Of a stretch of 43,944 nt of DNA, positions 24,450-32,165 are shown piece by piece (positions within the stretch are counted from its first letter, which is position 1; every line of letters starts with the position of its first letter). The position numbers were made by a program, and so were the translations under genes. The stretch is from DATKSG01 sp035531775 (lineage in GTDB: Bacteria > Actinomycetota > Acidimicrobiia > Acidimicrobiales > UBA8190). The notes under the pieces are model-generated. The model had not been told where the DNA came from. It saw only the letters and a program-made list of their open reading frames with translations, and ran no database searches. Where the stretch lies: the NCBI GenBank assembly GCA_035531775.1, contig DATKSG010000011.1, positions 1 to 43,944 of the forward strand, given 5' to 3'.

Positions 24450-26105
24450 TCAGGAGGTGGCGCCGACGTCGGCGTCGACGTCGAGCAGACGGGGCAGGCG
24501 CCCCTCGGCGCGGGCCAGGGCCGCTCCCACCATGGCGCGAAACAGCGGATGGGGGCGGTCGGGGCGGCTTTTGAACTCGGGGTGGGCCTGGGTGCCCACC
24601 CAGAAGGGGTGGCCCGGCAATTCCACGAACTCGACCAGGCGGTCGTCGGGCGACGTGCCGGTGCACGCCAACCCGGCCTCCTCGAGCCGGGAGCGGTAGC
24701 GGGGGTTCACCTCGTAGCGGTGACGGTGGCGCTCGGACACCACTTCGGCCCCGTAGGCGTCGTGCACGAGCGAGCCCGGGGTCAGCCGGGCGATGTAGGA
24801 GCCCAGTCGCATGGTTCCTCCCATGTCGACCACGTTCTGCTGGTCGTCCATGAGATCGATCACGGGGTACGGCGTGGTGGTGTCGAACTCGCGCGAGTTG
24901 GCCCGGGCCATGTCGGCCAGGTTGCGCGCCGCGTCTATGACCATGACCTGGAGGCCCAGGCACAGGCCCAGGCACGGGATCTCCTGCTCCCGGGCGAAGC
25001 GTGCGGCGGCCACCTTGCCCTCGATGCCGCGCTCGCCGAAGCCGCCGGGGATGACCATGCCGTCCAAGTGGTGCAGACGCTCGGTCCCGAGCAGGTCCGG
25101 CACTTCCTCGGCCTGGATCCAGTCCACCTCGACCTTGGCCCCGTGGTGGAAGCCGGCATGGCGTAGCGCCTCCACTACCGACAGATACGCGTCGGGCAGG
25201 TTGATGTACTTGCCCACCACGCCGATGCGCACGGGGCGATCGGCCGCCACCACCTGCGAAACCACCCGCTCCCACACCGACAGGTCGATGGGGTGCGTGG
25301 CCTCGTCGATGGCCAGCATCTTGCACACCACGCGGTCGAAGCCCTCGTCGTGGAGCACCAGCGGGATGTCGTAGATGCTGGGGGCGTCCACCGCCGAGAT
25401 GACTCCCTCCATGGCCACGTCGCAAAGCCGCGAGATCTTGCGCTTCAAGCCGTCGGAGATGGGTTGGTCAGAGCGGCACACGATCACGTCGGGCTGCACG
25501 CCCCGGCCTCGCAGCTCGGTGACCGAGTGCTGGGTGGGCTTGGTCTTCTGCTCCCCCGAAGGCGCCAGGTACGGCACCAGGGTCAGGTGCACATAACACA
25601 CGTTGTCGCGCCCGGCGTCGTGGCGGAACTGGCGCACCGCCTCGAGGAAGGGGACGATCTCGATGTCGCCCACCGTGCCGCCCACCTCGACGATGACCAC
25701 GTCGATCTGGTCGGAGGCGAGCCGGGCGATGCGCTCTTTGATCTCGTCGGTCACGTGCGGGATGACCTGCACGGTCTTGCCCAGGTAATCGCCGCGGCGC
25801 TCCTTGGCGATGACGGCGGAGTAGATGGAGCCGGTGGTGGCGTTGGAGTCGCGGTGCAAATTCTCGTCGATGAAGCGCTCGTAGTGGCCGAGGTCGAGGT
25901 CGGTCTCGCCGCCGTCCTCGGTGACGAACACCTCGCCGTGCTCGAAGGGATTCATAGTCCCCGGGTCCACGTTGATGTACGGGTCGAGTTTGATCATGGT
26001 GACGCGAAGTCCGCGGCACTTGAGCAGTCGGCCGAGCGAGGAGGCGGTGAGCCCTTTGCCGAGGGAGGAGGAAACGCCTCCGGTAACGAACACGAACTTC
26101 GTCAC
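24450..26105 (-). CDS. pyrG: CTP synthase
   Basis: PyrG aminates UTP to CTP using glutamine and ATP. The synthetase domain begins TKFVFVTGGVSSSLGKGLTA (P-loop) and contains IKLDPYINVDPGTMNP and EDGGETDLDLGHYERF. The C-terminal glutamine amidotransferase domain has the nucleophile C382 (CLGLCLGLQ) and the HPEF segment. At 551 residues it is of family length. GTG 26105 is chosen from the family N-terminus; the frame is open far upstream, inside recN. A -10-like TAGGTT overlaps the recN stop 26 nt upstream, so pyrG may have its own promoter with a short leader. Confidence 0.97.
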   Translation of the reverse strand: MTKFVFVTGGVSSSLGKGLTASSLGRLLKCRGLRVTMIKLDPYINVDPGTMNPFEHGEVFVTEDGGETDLDLGHYERFIDENLHRDSNATTGSIYSAVIAKERRGDYLGKTVQVIPHVTDEIKERIARLASDQIDVVIVEVGGTVGDIEIVPFLEAVRQFRHDAGRDNVCYVHLTLVPYLAPSGEQKTKPTQHSVTELRGRGVQPDVIVCRSDQPISDGLKRKISRLCDVAMEGVISAVDAPSIYDIPLVLHDEGFDRVVCKMLAIDEATHPIDLSVWERVVSQVVAADRPVRIGVVGKYINLPDAYLSVVEALRHAGFHHGAKVEVDWIQAEEVPDLLGTERLHHLDGMVIPGGFGERGIEGKVAAARFAREQEIPCLGLCLGLQVMVIDAARNLADMARANSREFDTTTPYPVIDLMDDQQNVVDMGGTMRLGSYIARLTPGSLVHDAYGAEVVSERHRHRYEVNPRYRSRLEEAGLACTGTSPDDRLVEFVELPGHPFWVGTQAHPEFKSRPDRPHPLFRAMVGAALARAEGRLPRLLDVDADVGATS

Positions 26106-26131
26106 GATGCACCCCGTTCGGGCATCGCTCG

Positions 26132-26137
26132 AACCTA
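26132..26137 (-). promoter_or_regulatory. -10 element of pyrG, overlapping recN stop
   Basis: TAGGTT on the minus strand fits TANNNT. Its TAG is the recN stop (26137-26135). The expected transcription start leaves a leader of roughly 20 nt before the pyrG GTG. Confidence 0.45.
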
Positions 26138-27751
26138 CACCACTGTCGGACTGCGCCGGTGGAGAAGAGCGCCGGCGTCGAGTAACTCCTGCGCATGGCG
26201 CCGGGCGGTGGCCGACCCCGGGCTCCCCGACAGCATGCGGGCCAGCTCCACCACCCGCTCCTCGCCGCCCAACGCCGTGACCGAGGCCACCGTGCGCTCG
26301 CCGATCGTCTCTTTGCGCACGGCCAGTTGACGGTCGGCGAAGGCGGCCACCTGGGCCAGGTGGGTGACAACCAGCACCTGATGCCGCGTGGCCAGCTCGG
26401 CCAGGGCGCTGCCCACCGACACGGCGGCCTCGCCTCCGATGCCGGCGTCCACTTCGTCGAACACCATGGTGGGCGGCGCTTCGGAGAGCACCAGGCGCAG
26501 GGCCAACATGGCCCTCGACAGCTCGCCTCCCGAAGCCACCTTGGTCAGCGCCAACACCGGCTCGCCCGGATTGGCGCCGAGCAGCATGGTCACGTCGTCG
26601 CCGGGGTCGCGCTCGCCCACCACCACCTCGAGCCGGGCCCGGGGCATGGCCAGGCTCTGCAGTCGGCTCTCCACGGCGCCGGCCAGCAGCGGGGCGGCAC
26701 GCCGGCGCGCCGCCCCGACGACGGCCGCCTCGGCCGCCACGGCCCGGTCCACTTCTTCGAGCTCCAAGGAGAGGGCAGCCGCCCGCTGGTCGAAGGACTG
26801 GAGCTCCTCCAGTCGCAGGCGGGCCTGCTCGGCGAAACCGAGCACCCCGGCGGGGCCGTCGCCGTACTTGCGCGACAGATCGTGTAACAGCTGGCGCCGG
26901 CCTCGGATCTCGGCCAGGCGTTCGGGGTCGTCGTCCCATTCCTCGACCACCTGGCGCAGCTCTGTGGCCACGTCGGCCGCCTCGGCCTGCAGGGCTCCCA
27001 GGCGCCGGGCCAGGGGTGCTAGCGGCGCTCGTCCGGTCAAAGCCGAGGCCGCCTCCCCCAGGCGGTCCACCGCCCCAGGCCCAGCTCCGCCCTCGGCGTC
27101 CACGGCGGCGAAGGCCACGGCGGCGGCTCGGCGGTGCTCGGACGCCTCGGCCAGGCGCTCCTCTTCGGCGGCCAGGGCGGCATCCTCGTCCGGGCCGGCC
27201 AGGGCGGCGGCGTCGATCTCCTCGAGCTGGTAGCGCAGCAGATCGATTTCGCGGGCCCGGGCCCGGTCGTCGCCGCCCAGGGCATCGAGCTCGGCGGTGA
27301 GGCGCCGTCGGGTGCCCTGCAGCTCGTGCAGATGGTCGAGCGACAGCGCGCTGTAGGTGTCCAGGGCGCGGCGCTGGGCCAGCGGGTCCAACAGCGACTG
27401 CTGGGCGTGTTGGCCGTGGAGGTCGACCAGCCGGGCGCCGGCTTCGGCCAGGGCGCCCACCGGCGCCATGCGACCGTCCACCCAGGCGCGCGAGCGGCCC
27501 CGGGCCGGAACGGCTCGGGCCAAGATGACCTCGTCGTCGTCGAACACGAAGCGGCCCTCCACCAGCGCCTCCTCAGCCCCTGGTCGCACCAGCACCGGGT
27601 CGGCGCGTCCACCGAGGAGGAGTTCGAGCGCCTCCACGAGCAGCGTCTTGCCCGCCCCGGTCTCGCCGGTGAGCGCCGTCATACCCGGGCCCAGCTCGAT
27701 GGTGGCCTGCTCGATGACCCCCAGGTCCCGCACGTGCAGCTCGACCAGCAC
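26135..27751 (-). CDS. recN: DNA repair protein RecN
   Basis: RecN is an SMC-like ATPase in double-strand break repair. It has LVELHVRDLGVIEQATIEL, Walker A GETGAGKT at 29-36, two long coiled-coil arms in the middle, the ABC signature ASGGELSRAMLA, and Walker B TMVFDEVDAGIGG followed by QVLVVTHLAQVAAFAD. At 538 residues it is normal. The GTG at 27751 gives the family N-terminus and lies 10 bp after the nadK stop; the frame is open to 27820. No LexA box is visible next to it, so any SOS control would act through the upstream operon promoter. Confidence 0.95.
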   Translation of the reverse strand: MLVELHVRDLGVIEQATIELGPGMTALTGETGAGKTLLVEALELLLGGRADPVLVRPGAEEALVEGRFVFDDDEVILARAVPARGRSRAWVDGRMAPVGALAEAGARLVDLHGQHAQQSLLDPLAQRRALDTYSALSLDHLHELQGTRRRLTAELDALGGDDRARAREIDLLRYQLEEIDAAALAGPDEDAALAAEEERLAEASEHRRAAAVAFAAVDAEGGAGPGAVDRLGEAASALTGRAPLAPLARRLGALQAEAADVATELRQVVEEWDDDPERLAEIRGRRQLLHDLSRKYGDGPAGVLGFAEQARLRLEELQSFDQRAAALSLELEEVDRAVAAEAAVVGAARRRAAPLLAGAVESRLQSLAMPRARLEVVVGERDPGDDVTMLLGANPGEPVLALTKVASGGELSRAMLALRLVLSEAPPTMVFDEVDAGIGGEAAVSVGSALAELATRHQVLVVTHLAQVAAFADRQLAVRKETIGERTVASVTALGGEERVVELARMLSGSPGSATARRHAQELLDAGALLHRRSPTVV

Positions 27752-27761
27752 GGCCGGCTCG

Positions 27762-28613
27762 CTAGCGATCGGCCAGGCCGAACCTGGCCCGCAAAATGGC
27801 GTGGAAGTCGCGCTCGGCAAAGGTTACGAGCCGAGCCGGCGCCGGTCCCTCGCGACAGGACATGGCTTCGCCGGGCTCGAGTTGGCCCACGTTCTGGCCG
27901 TCCACCACCAGCACCGCCGGGCGCGGGGCCAGCACCTCGAGGCGCAGCCACTGCTCGGGCTCGAGCACCAAAGGCCGGTCGAAGAGCATGTGCGGCGAGA
28001 TGGGCGTGACCACCATGGCTCTCAGACGCGGGCTCAGGATGGGGCCGCGCGCCGACAAGTTGTAAGCGGTGGACCCGGTGGGGGTCGAGACGAGCAGCCC
28101 GTCGGCGGCATATGTCACGAACGGCCGCCCGGCGATGCTGGCCGCCACCCGCACCGTGTGGCCGGGCACCGTCTTCTCCACCACCGCTTCGTTGAGAGCG
28201 GGGAACACCGCCGGCGGCGCACCGTCACCGCGGTCGATGGCCACCTCCAGGGTCATGCGTTGTTCGACCAGGTAGTCGCCGGCCAGGAACCGGGTGAGCG
28301 CCTGGCGCAGGCCCGACGGCTCCACCTCCGTCAGGTAGCCCAAGCGGCCCAGGTTGACGCCGAGCACCGGTACGCCGCCCCCCGAGGCCAGGGCCACGGT
28401 ACGCAGCATGGTGCCGTCGCCGCCGAGGCTCACGGCCAGGTCGATGGGTGCGCCGAGTGGGTCGAGCTCGCCCACCGCCCCGTCGGGCACCATCACGGCC
28501 GAGTGTCCCTGGGCGGTCAACCAGACGGCCGCCTCGTCGGCCGCTGCCGACGCCGCGGGGCGTTCGGGGTGCACCACGAAAGCTACGACGGCCACCTCAG
28601 TGCCGCCCGGCAT
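27762..28613 (-). CDS. nadK: NAD kinase
   Basis: NadK phosphorylates NAD to NADP. The GGDGT motif is at residues 64-68 (SLGGDGTML), followed by GVNLGRLGYLTE, LNEAVVEKT and TPTGSTAYNLSARGP, all family signatures. The ATG at 28613 gives 283 residues and an N-terminal strand offset like that of known NAD kinases, with a 17-bp overlap of tlyA; a GTG at 28595 directly after the tlyA stop is possible. The frame opens to 28901 but that only shadows tlyA. Gene order tlyA-nadK-recN matches Rv1694-Rv1696. Confidence 0.96.
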   Translation of the reverse strand: MPGGTEVAVVAFVVHPERPAASAAADEAAVWLTAQGHSAVMVPDGAVGELDPLGAPIDLAVSLGGDGTMLRTVALASGGGVPVLGVNLGRLGYLTEVEPSGLRQALTRFLAGDYLVEQRMTLEVAIDRGDGAPPAVFPALNEAVVEKTVPGHTVRVAASIAGRPFVTYAADGLLVSTPTGSTAYNLSARGPILSPRLRAMVVTPISPHMLFDRPLVLEPEQWLRLEVLAPRPAVLVVDGQNVGQLEPGEAMSCREGPAPARLVTFAERDFHAILRARFGLADR

Positions 28614-29418
28614 CGGGCGACTCGGCCACGGCCTGGTCGAGCCATGCCTGGTAGTGCCCGGTGTCACCGGCCGAGGTGTGATGCGCCCGCCCGTAGAGGA
28701 AGAACTCGACGTTGCCGGCCGGGCCGAGCACGGGTGAGGCCATGGCCCCCATGATGCTCGCTCCCGCCTCGACCAGCGCGGAGGCGGCGCGCTCGAGCGC
28801 AGCCCGGCGCAGCTCGGGGTCCCGCACCACCCCCTTGCCGCGACTGACCGCCGCACGGCCCGCTTCGAACTGGGGTTTGACCAGCACCACCAGGGCGGCA
28901 TCGACGGCGGCCAGGTCGCCGGCCAACACCGGAGCCACGGTGGCCAGCGAGATGAAGGACAGGTCGGCCACCACCACGGCGAAAGCGCCGCCGACCGCTT
29001 CGGCTGTCAGGTGGCGGATGTTGGTGCGCTCGAGGACGCGCACGCGCTGGTCGGCGCGAAGGGTGGGGTGCAGCTGTCCGTAGCCCACGTCCACGGAGAG
29101 CACCTCGGCGGCACCGCGCTGGAGGAGGCAGTCGGTGAAGCCACCGGTAGAGGCGCCGGCGTCGAGCACGTGGGCTCCGGCCACGTCCAGCTCGAAGCGG
29201 TCCAGGGCGGCGTCGAGCTTGTCACCGCCGCGCGACACGAAACGACGGGGGTCGTGACGCACGAGAACCGGCTCGGCCTCGGCCACCAGCCGGTCGGGCT
29301 TCTCGGCCGGGGCCCCGCCCACCAGCACCACGCCGTCACCCACCAGAGTGCGGGCGTGCTCGCGGGAGCTGGCCAACCCGCGCCGCACCAGCTCGGCGTC
29401 GAGCCGGCGGCGCGTCAC
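28597..29418 (-). CDS. tlyA: TlyA-family rRNA 2'-O-methyltransferase
   Basis: TlyA methylates 16S and 23S rRNA (C1409 and C1920 in M. tuberculosis), which affects capreomycin sensitivity. The N-terminal S4 domain is RRLDAELVRRGLASSREHAR and continues into a VLVGG turn. The FtsJ-like Rossmann domain has VSRGGDKLDAAL, LDAGASTGGFTDCLLQRGA (SAM site), DVGYGQLHPTLR, DLSFISL and LVKPQFEAGR. At 273 residues it is of family length. It starts with GTG 29418, 10 bp after the lysine-rich protein gene. It is one of two S4-domain RNA-modifying enzymes in the window. Confidence 0.96.
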   Translation of the reverse strand: MTRRRLDAELVRRGLASSREHARTLVGDGVVLVGGAPAEKPDRLVAEAEPVLVRHDPRRFVSRGGDKLDAALDRFELDVAGAHVLDAGASTGGFTDCLLQRGAAEVLSVDVGYGQLHPTLRADQRVRVLERTNIRHLTAEAVGGAFAVVVADLSFISLATVAPVLAGDLAAVDAALVVLVKPQFEAGRAAVSRGKGVVRDPELRRAALERAASALVEAGASIMGAMASPVLGPAGNVEFFLYGRAHHTSAGDTGHYQAWLDQAVAESPDAGRH

Positions 29419-29428
29419 CGGCGGAGGC

Positions 29429-29986
29429 TCAGGCGCGCCGCCGTGGGGCGGCCTTCTTGGCCGGGGCGCGCTTGGCTGTTGCCTTCTTCACCGCCGAGGT
29501 CTTCCTGGCGGCTGCCTTCTTCGTCGCTGTGGCCTTCTTGGCCGGGGCGCGCTTGGCTGCTGCCTTCTTTACCGCCGTGGCCTTCTTGACCGTCGCCTTC
29601 TTCACCGCCGAGGTCTTCTTGGCCGTCGCCTTCTTGGCTGCAGCGCCGGTCCGGCGGGCACGCGACGCACCGCGCCCGGTGGCACGCCGGGCCGCCGTTT
29701 CGGCTCGCTCGAGGATCTCGGCCACCCGCCGCGCCAGCTCGTCGACGCCGGTGATGCCGAGTTCGCTCAGCTGCTGGCGCACTTCGCCGCGCACGGTCGA
29801 GACGAAAGCCTCGGAACGGTCGCGGCTGGCCCGGACCAGGTCCTCGACCCAGTCCTGGGCCCGGGTGCTCTCCACCTCACCGGTGCGGATCAGGTCGCGC
29901 ACGACCTCTTCGGCCCGTGCTCGCGTGATCTGGGTGAGGGCCAGGGCCGCCTCGAAGTAGCGCTTGAGTCCGTCGTTCTGGGGCAT
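29429..29986 (-). CDS. Helical protein with lysine/alanine-rich H1/HBHA-like tail
   Basis: 185 residues in two parts. Residues 1-105 are helical and phasin-like (LKRYFEAALALTQITRARAE and RGEVRQQLSELGITGVDELA). Residues about 115-185 are a Lys/Ala repeat tail built from AKKAT, AVKKA and KRAPAKKA, ending PRRRA. This layout resembles mycobacterial HBHA and histone H1-like nucleoid proteins, so binding to DNA, polyphosphate or glycans is possible; I cannot choose between them. The ATG at 29986 follows TAGCGT by 7 nt; upstream in-frame codons to 30022 are unlikely to be used. It sits between the HAD gene and tlyA, the position Rv1693 holds in M. tuberculosis, but the proteins are not evidently related. 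Confidence 0.85.
   Translation of the reverse strand: MPQNDGLKRYFEAALALTQITRARAEEVVRDLIRTGEVESTRAQDWVEDLVRASRDRSEAFVSTVRGEVRQQLSELGITGVDELARRVAEILERAETAARRATGRGASRARRTGAAAKKATAKKTSAVKKATVKKATAVKKAAAKRAPAKKATATKKAAARKTSAVKKATAKRAPAKKAAPRRRA
29451..29585. repeat. 81-bp spaced repeat in the lysine-rich tail
   Basis: A 54-bp segment at 29451-29504 recurs at 29532-29585 with about four mismatches, an 81-bp (27-codon) period. It encodes the repeated KKAxAKRAPAKKA pattern, and the phase is codon-exact, so length variation between strains is likely. Confidence 0.75.
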
Positions 29987-29993
29987 GGCGGCC

Positions 29994-29999
29994 ACGCTA
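29994..29999 (-). promoter_or_regulatory. -10 element of the lysine-rich protein gene
   Basis: TAGCGT on the minus strand lies 7 nt before the ATG at 29986, again predicting a leaderless mRNA that could continue into tlyA-nadK-recN. Confidence 0.5.
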
Positions 30000-30044
30000 G
30001 GGCCGGGCGAGTGGCGCGGCAAGAACTTGGGCGTTTGACGCCTG

Positions 30045-30818
30045 TCACGCCGACAGGTGCCGGTCCACCAGCGCGGCCAGGTCTTCGGCCTCCTCGTCCG
30101 GTGTCACCACCATCGGCTCACGGCCGTCGCCGGCGACTCCCGAACGCACCAGCGCGAAGGGCACGCCGAGTTGTCGGGCCAGAACGCCGTCGGTGGAGGG
30201 ACGGTCCCCCACCATGAGCACCACACCGGCGGCGCGCCGGCGCAATAGGGCCACCATGGCCTCGTGCGGCTTGCCGGCCACTTCCGGCGTGGCTTGGGCG
30301 GCCGTGGCCACAGCGGCCAGGATGGCGCCTGAGCCGGGCAAGAGCCGTTGCGGGGTGGGATGGGTGGGGTCCTCGTTGGTGCCGATGAACCTGGCCCCGC
30401 CCCGCACCAACGACGCCGTGGTGGCCAGGAGGTCGAAGTCGAAGCGCCTGGTCCAGCCCACCACGACGGCGTCGGCACCCTCGCCGCTCACCACGCGCAC
30501 GCCGCGTGCCTCGAGCGCCTCCACAACCCCGCCCTCGGCGCAGGCGAAGGCCGTCGTCCCGGGCTCGAGCATCGAGGCGGCGGCCTGGGCCGAAGTGACC
30601 ACGTCGTCGGCTTCGGCCAGGATGCCGGCACGCCCGAGCCGTTCGATGAACTCGGCCATGGTGGGAGCGGCATTGTTGGTGGCGAAGAGCACCCTCACCC
30701 CGGCGGCCCGCAAGCGGGCCACGGCATCGGCCGACCCGGCAATAGGCTGCTCGGCCAACCACACGACGCCGTCCAAGTCCACCACCCAGGTGGCGCGGTG
30801 GTCGGTCGATCGAGGCAT
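30045..30818 (-). CDS. HAD-superfamily phosphatase, subfamily IIA (NagD-like)
   Basis: The 257-residue protein has all HAD motifs: DLDGV with D14 and D16, ATNNA for motif II, KPH for motif III, and GDRPSTDG for motif IV. The cap region is type C2a, as in NagD and in M. tuberculosis Rv1692, a D,L-glycerol-3-phosphate phosphatase that stands in the same position upstream of tlyA-nadK-recN. A glycerol-3-phosphate or related metabolite phosphatase role is therefore likely but inferred. The ATG at 30818 is preceded, 6 nt away, by CAACAT, a weak -10. It is separate from the HTH gene upstream. Confidence 0.9.
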   Translation of the reverse strand: MPRSTDHRATWVVDLDGVVWLAEQPIAGSADAVARLRAAGVRVLFATNNAAPTMAEFIERLGRAGILAEADDVVTSAQAAASMLEPGTTAFACAEGGVVEALEARGVRVVSGEGADAVVVGWTRRFDFDLLATTASLVRGGARFIGTNEDPTHPTPQRLLPGSGAILAAVATAAQATPEVAGKPHEAMVALLRRRAAGVVLMVGDRPSTDGVLARQLGVPFALVRSGVAGDGREPMVVTPDEEAEDLAALVDRHLSA

Positions 30819-30873
30819 CCGGTCATGTTGGCAGACCGCCAGGGCCGGCGGGACCCCCTGGCTCAGCCTCGAG

Positions 30874-31041
30874 CTATGAAGCTTTGGCCTGGTACTCGGC
30901 GATGGCGTCTTCGGGGATATGGGCCACGCCGTCGATCATCACATAGCGAATCTTGCGTTCGTAGACGAGGCGCAGGAGCTCCTTGGTGGCGATGTCGAGG
31001 CGTCGAGCTGCCTGGGTTGCACGGAGCGGCTCAGCTGGCAT
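30874..31041 (-). CDS. Small HTH protein, excisionase/MerR type
   Basis: This 55-residue protein is a single winged HTH of the excisionase (HTH_17) kind: LRATQAARRLDIATKELLRL and IRYVMIDGVAHIPEDAIAEY. The ATG at 31041 has an excellent Shine-Dalgarno, AAGGAGG at 31053-31047 with a 5-nt spacer, unlike the leaderless genes around it. It overlaps the 43-residue ORF upstream by 11 bp and is the third gene of the LexA-box operon. With no integrase beside it, it is more likely a regulator or DNA-binding partner of the radical SAM protein than a phage excisionase. Function unknown. Confidence 0.8.
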   Translation of the reverse strand: MPAEPLRATQAARRLDIATKELLRLVYERKIRYVMIDGVAHIPEDAIAEYQAKAS

Positions 31042-31162
31042 CACGTCCTCCTTCGGGTTCGTCGAGTCCGAGTTTACGGCTGATGCGCTGGATCTGCGCG
31101 AAAGCAAGTGCCACCTCCAGGCTCACTTCGTTCGGGGGCTCCCGATCGGGCCGGAAGGTCAT
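31031..31162 (-). CDS. 43-residue hypothetical protein between radical SAM and HTH genes
   Basis: This small ORF has an ATG at 31162 overlapping the radical SAM stop (ATGA) and a TGA at 31033-31031, which is 11 bp inside the HTH gene. The 43-residue product begins MTFRPDREPPNEVS and continues as a probable helix (LEVALAFAQIQRISRKLGL) with an acidic/Gly end (DEPEGGRDAS). I recognise no family. Support for it being a gene comes from the two overlaps, which are exactly the kind that link coupled genes in this genome, and from its helical composition. It contains the Shine-Dalgarno of the HTH gene, so its translation may be needed to express HTH. Confidence 0.65.
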   Translation of the reverse strand: MTFRPDREPPNEVSLEVALAFAQIQRISRKLGLDEPEGGRDAS

Positions 31163-32151
31163 GGGTGGTCACTTCTTCGAGAGTGGCTGGCATCTGCGGC
31201 ATTGCTGGGGTGACGCCGGACGGCGTCATGGACCGAGCCGGTGACCCGGTCTTGGTCGTCGGGTGCCAGATACGACCCGGCGTAGCGCCGGCGCAGCTGC
31301 CGGGCCAGGGTGGCGTCGGTGGTGTCGAGCGCGCCGAGAAAGTGCTCCTTCACCCCGGGGCGCAGGTGCAAGGCGATGGGCGTGACGAAGGTGGCTCCGG
31401 CGTCGAGGCAGGCGTCAGTGACCTCTTCCAGTTGAGCCCGGGAGTCCGACCACTGCGGGATGATGGGAGCCACCAGCACACCGGTGGGGATGCCGGCCTC
31501 GTTGAGTCGCCGTACGGCCGCCACGCGTTGGCGGGGATGGGGTGTGCCGGGCTCTGTCTTGCTCCAAACCTCCTCGTCGAGGGTGGCGATGGAGAAGGCG
31601 CAGCGCACATCGGTACGTTCGGCGGCCCGCTTCAGCAGGTCCAGGTCGCGCAAGATGAGTGTGGACTTGGTCAAGATCGAGAATGGGTTGGACGCCTCCC
31701 CCAGTACCTCGACGATGCCGCGCGTGAGGTGGTACCGGCCCTCGGCCCGCTGGTACGGATCGGTGTTGGTGCCCATGGCGATGAGCTCCCCACCCCAGCG
31801 CGGCGAGTGCAGTTCGGCCCGGATCCGCTCCACGGCGTTGACCTTCGCCACGAGCTTGCGTTCGAAGTCCTCCCCGATACCTAGTCCGAGGTACTCGTGT
31901 GTCGGGCGGGCGAAACAGTAGGTGCAGGCGTGGCTGCAGCCCCGGTAGGCGTTGATGGTGAAGCGGAACGACATGCGTGAGCCGGCCGGTACCGGGTTGA
32001 TTATGCGCTTGGCCCGGACGTGGAGGAACTCGAGGCCGCGGTACTCGCCGATCCCGACCCGACGGTCCTCGAGCTCCTCCTCGGCGAAGAGCATGGGCTG
32101 GCCGCCGTCGTCATCGGCCAGCCGCCAGCGAAAGCCGGATCCACCGGGCAC
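31159..32151 (-). CDS. Rv2578c-family radical SAM protein
   Basis: The 4Fe-4S motif CxxxCxxC is C72, C76 and C79 (GCSHACTYCFA), preceded by INAYRGC and followed by RPTHEYLGL, typical of the Rv2578c/SplB-like radical SAM group (related to spore photoproduct lyase). ELIAMGTNTDPYQRAEGRY is another family block. I chose the GTG at 32151 (MPGGSGFRWRL, 330 residues), not the ATG at 32172, because 32172 lies inside a LexA box and a -10-like TACACT stands exactly 6 nt before the GTG. It heads a three-gene unit with the 43-residue ORF and the HTH gene. A DNA-lesion repair role is inferred from the family and the SOS box; the substrate is unknown. Confidence 0.88.
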   Translation of the reverse strand: MPGGSGFRWRLADDDGGQPMLFAEEELEDRRVGIGEYRGLEFLHVRAKRIINPVPAGSRMSFRFTINAYRGCSHACTYCFARPTHEYLGLGIGEDFERKLVAKVNAVERIRAELHSPRWGGELIAMGTNTDPYQRAEGRYHLTRGIVEVLGEASNPFSILTKSTLILRDLDLLKRAAERTDVRCAFSIATLDEEVWSKTEPGTPHPRQRVAAVRRLNEAGIPTGVLVAPIIPQWSDSRAQLEEVTDACLDAGATFVTPIALHLRPGVKEHFLGALDTTDATLARQLRRRYAGSYLAPDDQDRVTGSVHDAVRRHPSNAADASHSRRSDHP

Positions 32152-32157
32152 GCCGTT

Positions 32158-32163
32158 AGTGTA
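32158..32163 (-). promoter_or_regulatory. -10 element of the radical SAM operon
   Basis: TACACT on the minus strand lies 6 nt before the GTG at 32151 and just 2 nt from the LexA box, so LexA bound there would block the promoter. Confidence 0.55.
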
Positions 32164-32165
32164 TA

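Noticed and set aside
24450..26939. Long extension of the pyrG frame into recN
   Set aside because: The family N-terminus begins at GTG 26105 (TKFVFVTGG). The extra 278 residues are Arg/Gly-rich shadow of recN.
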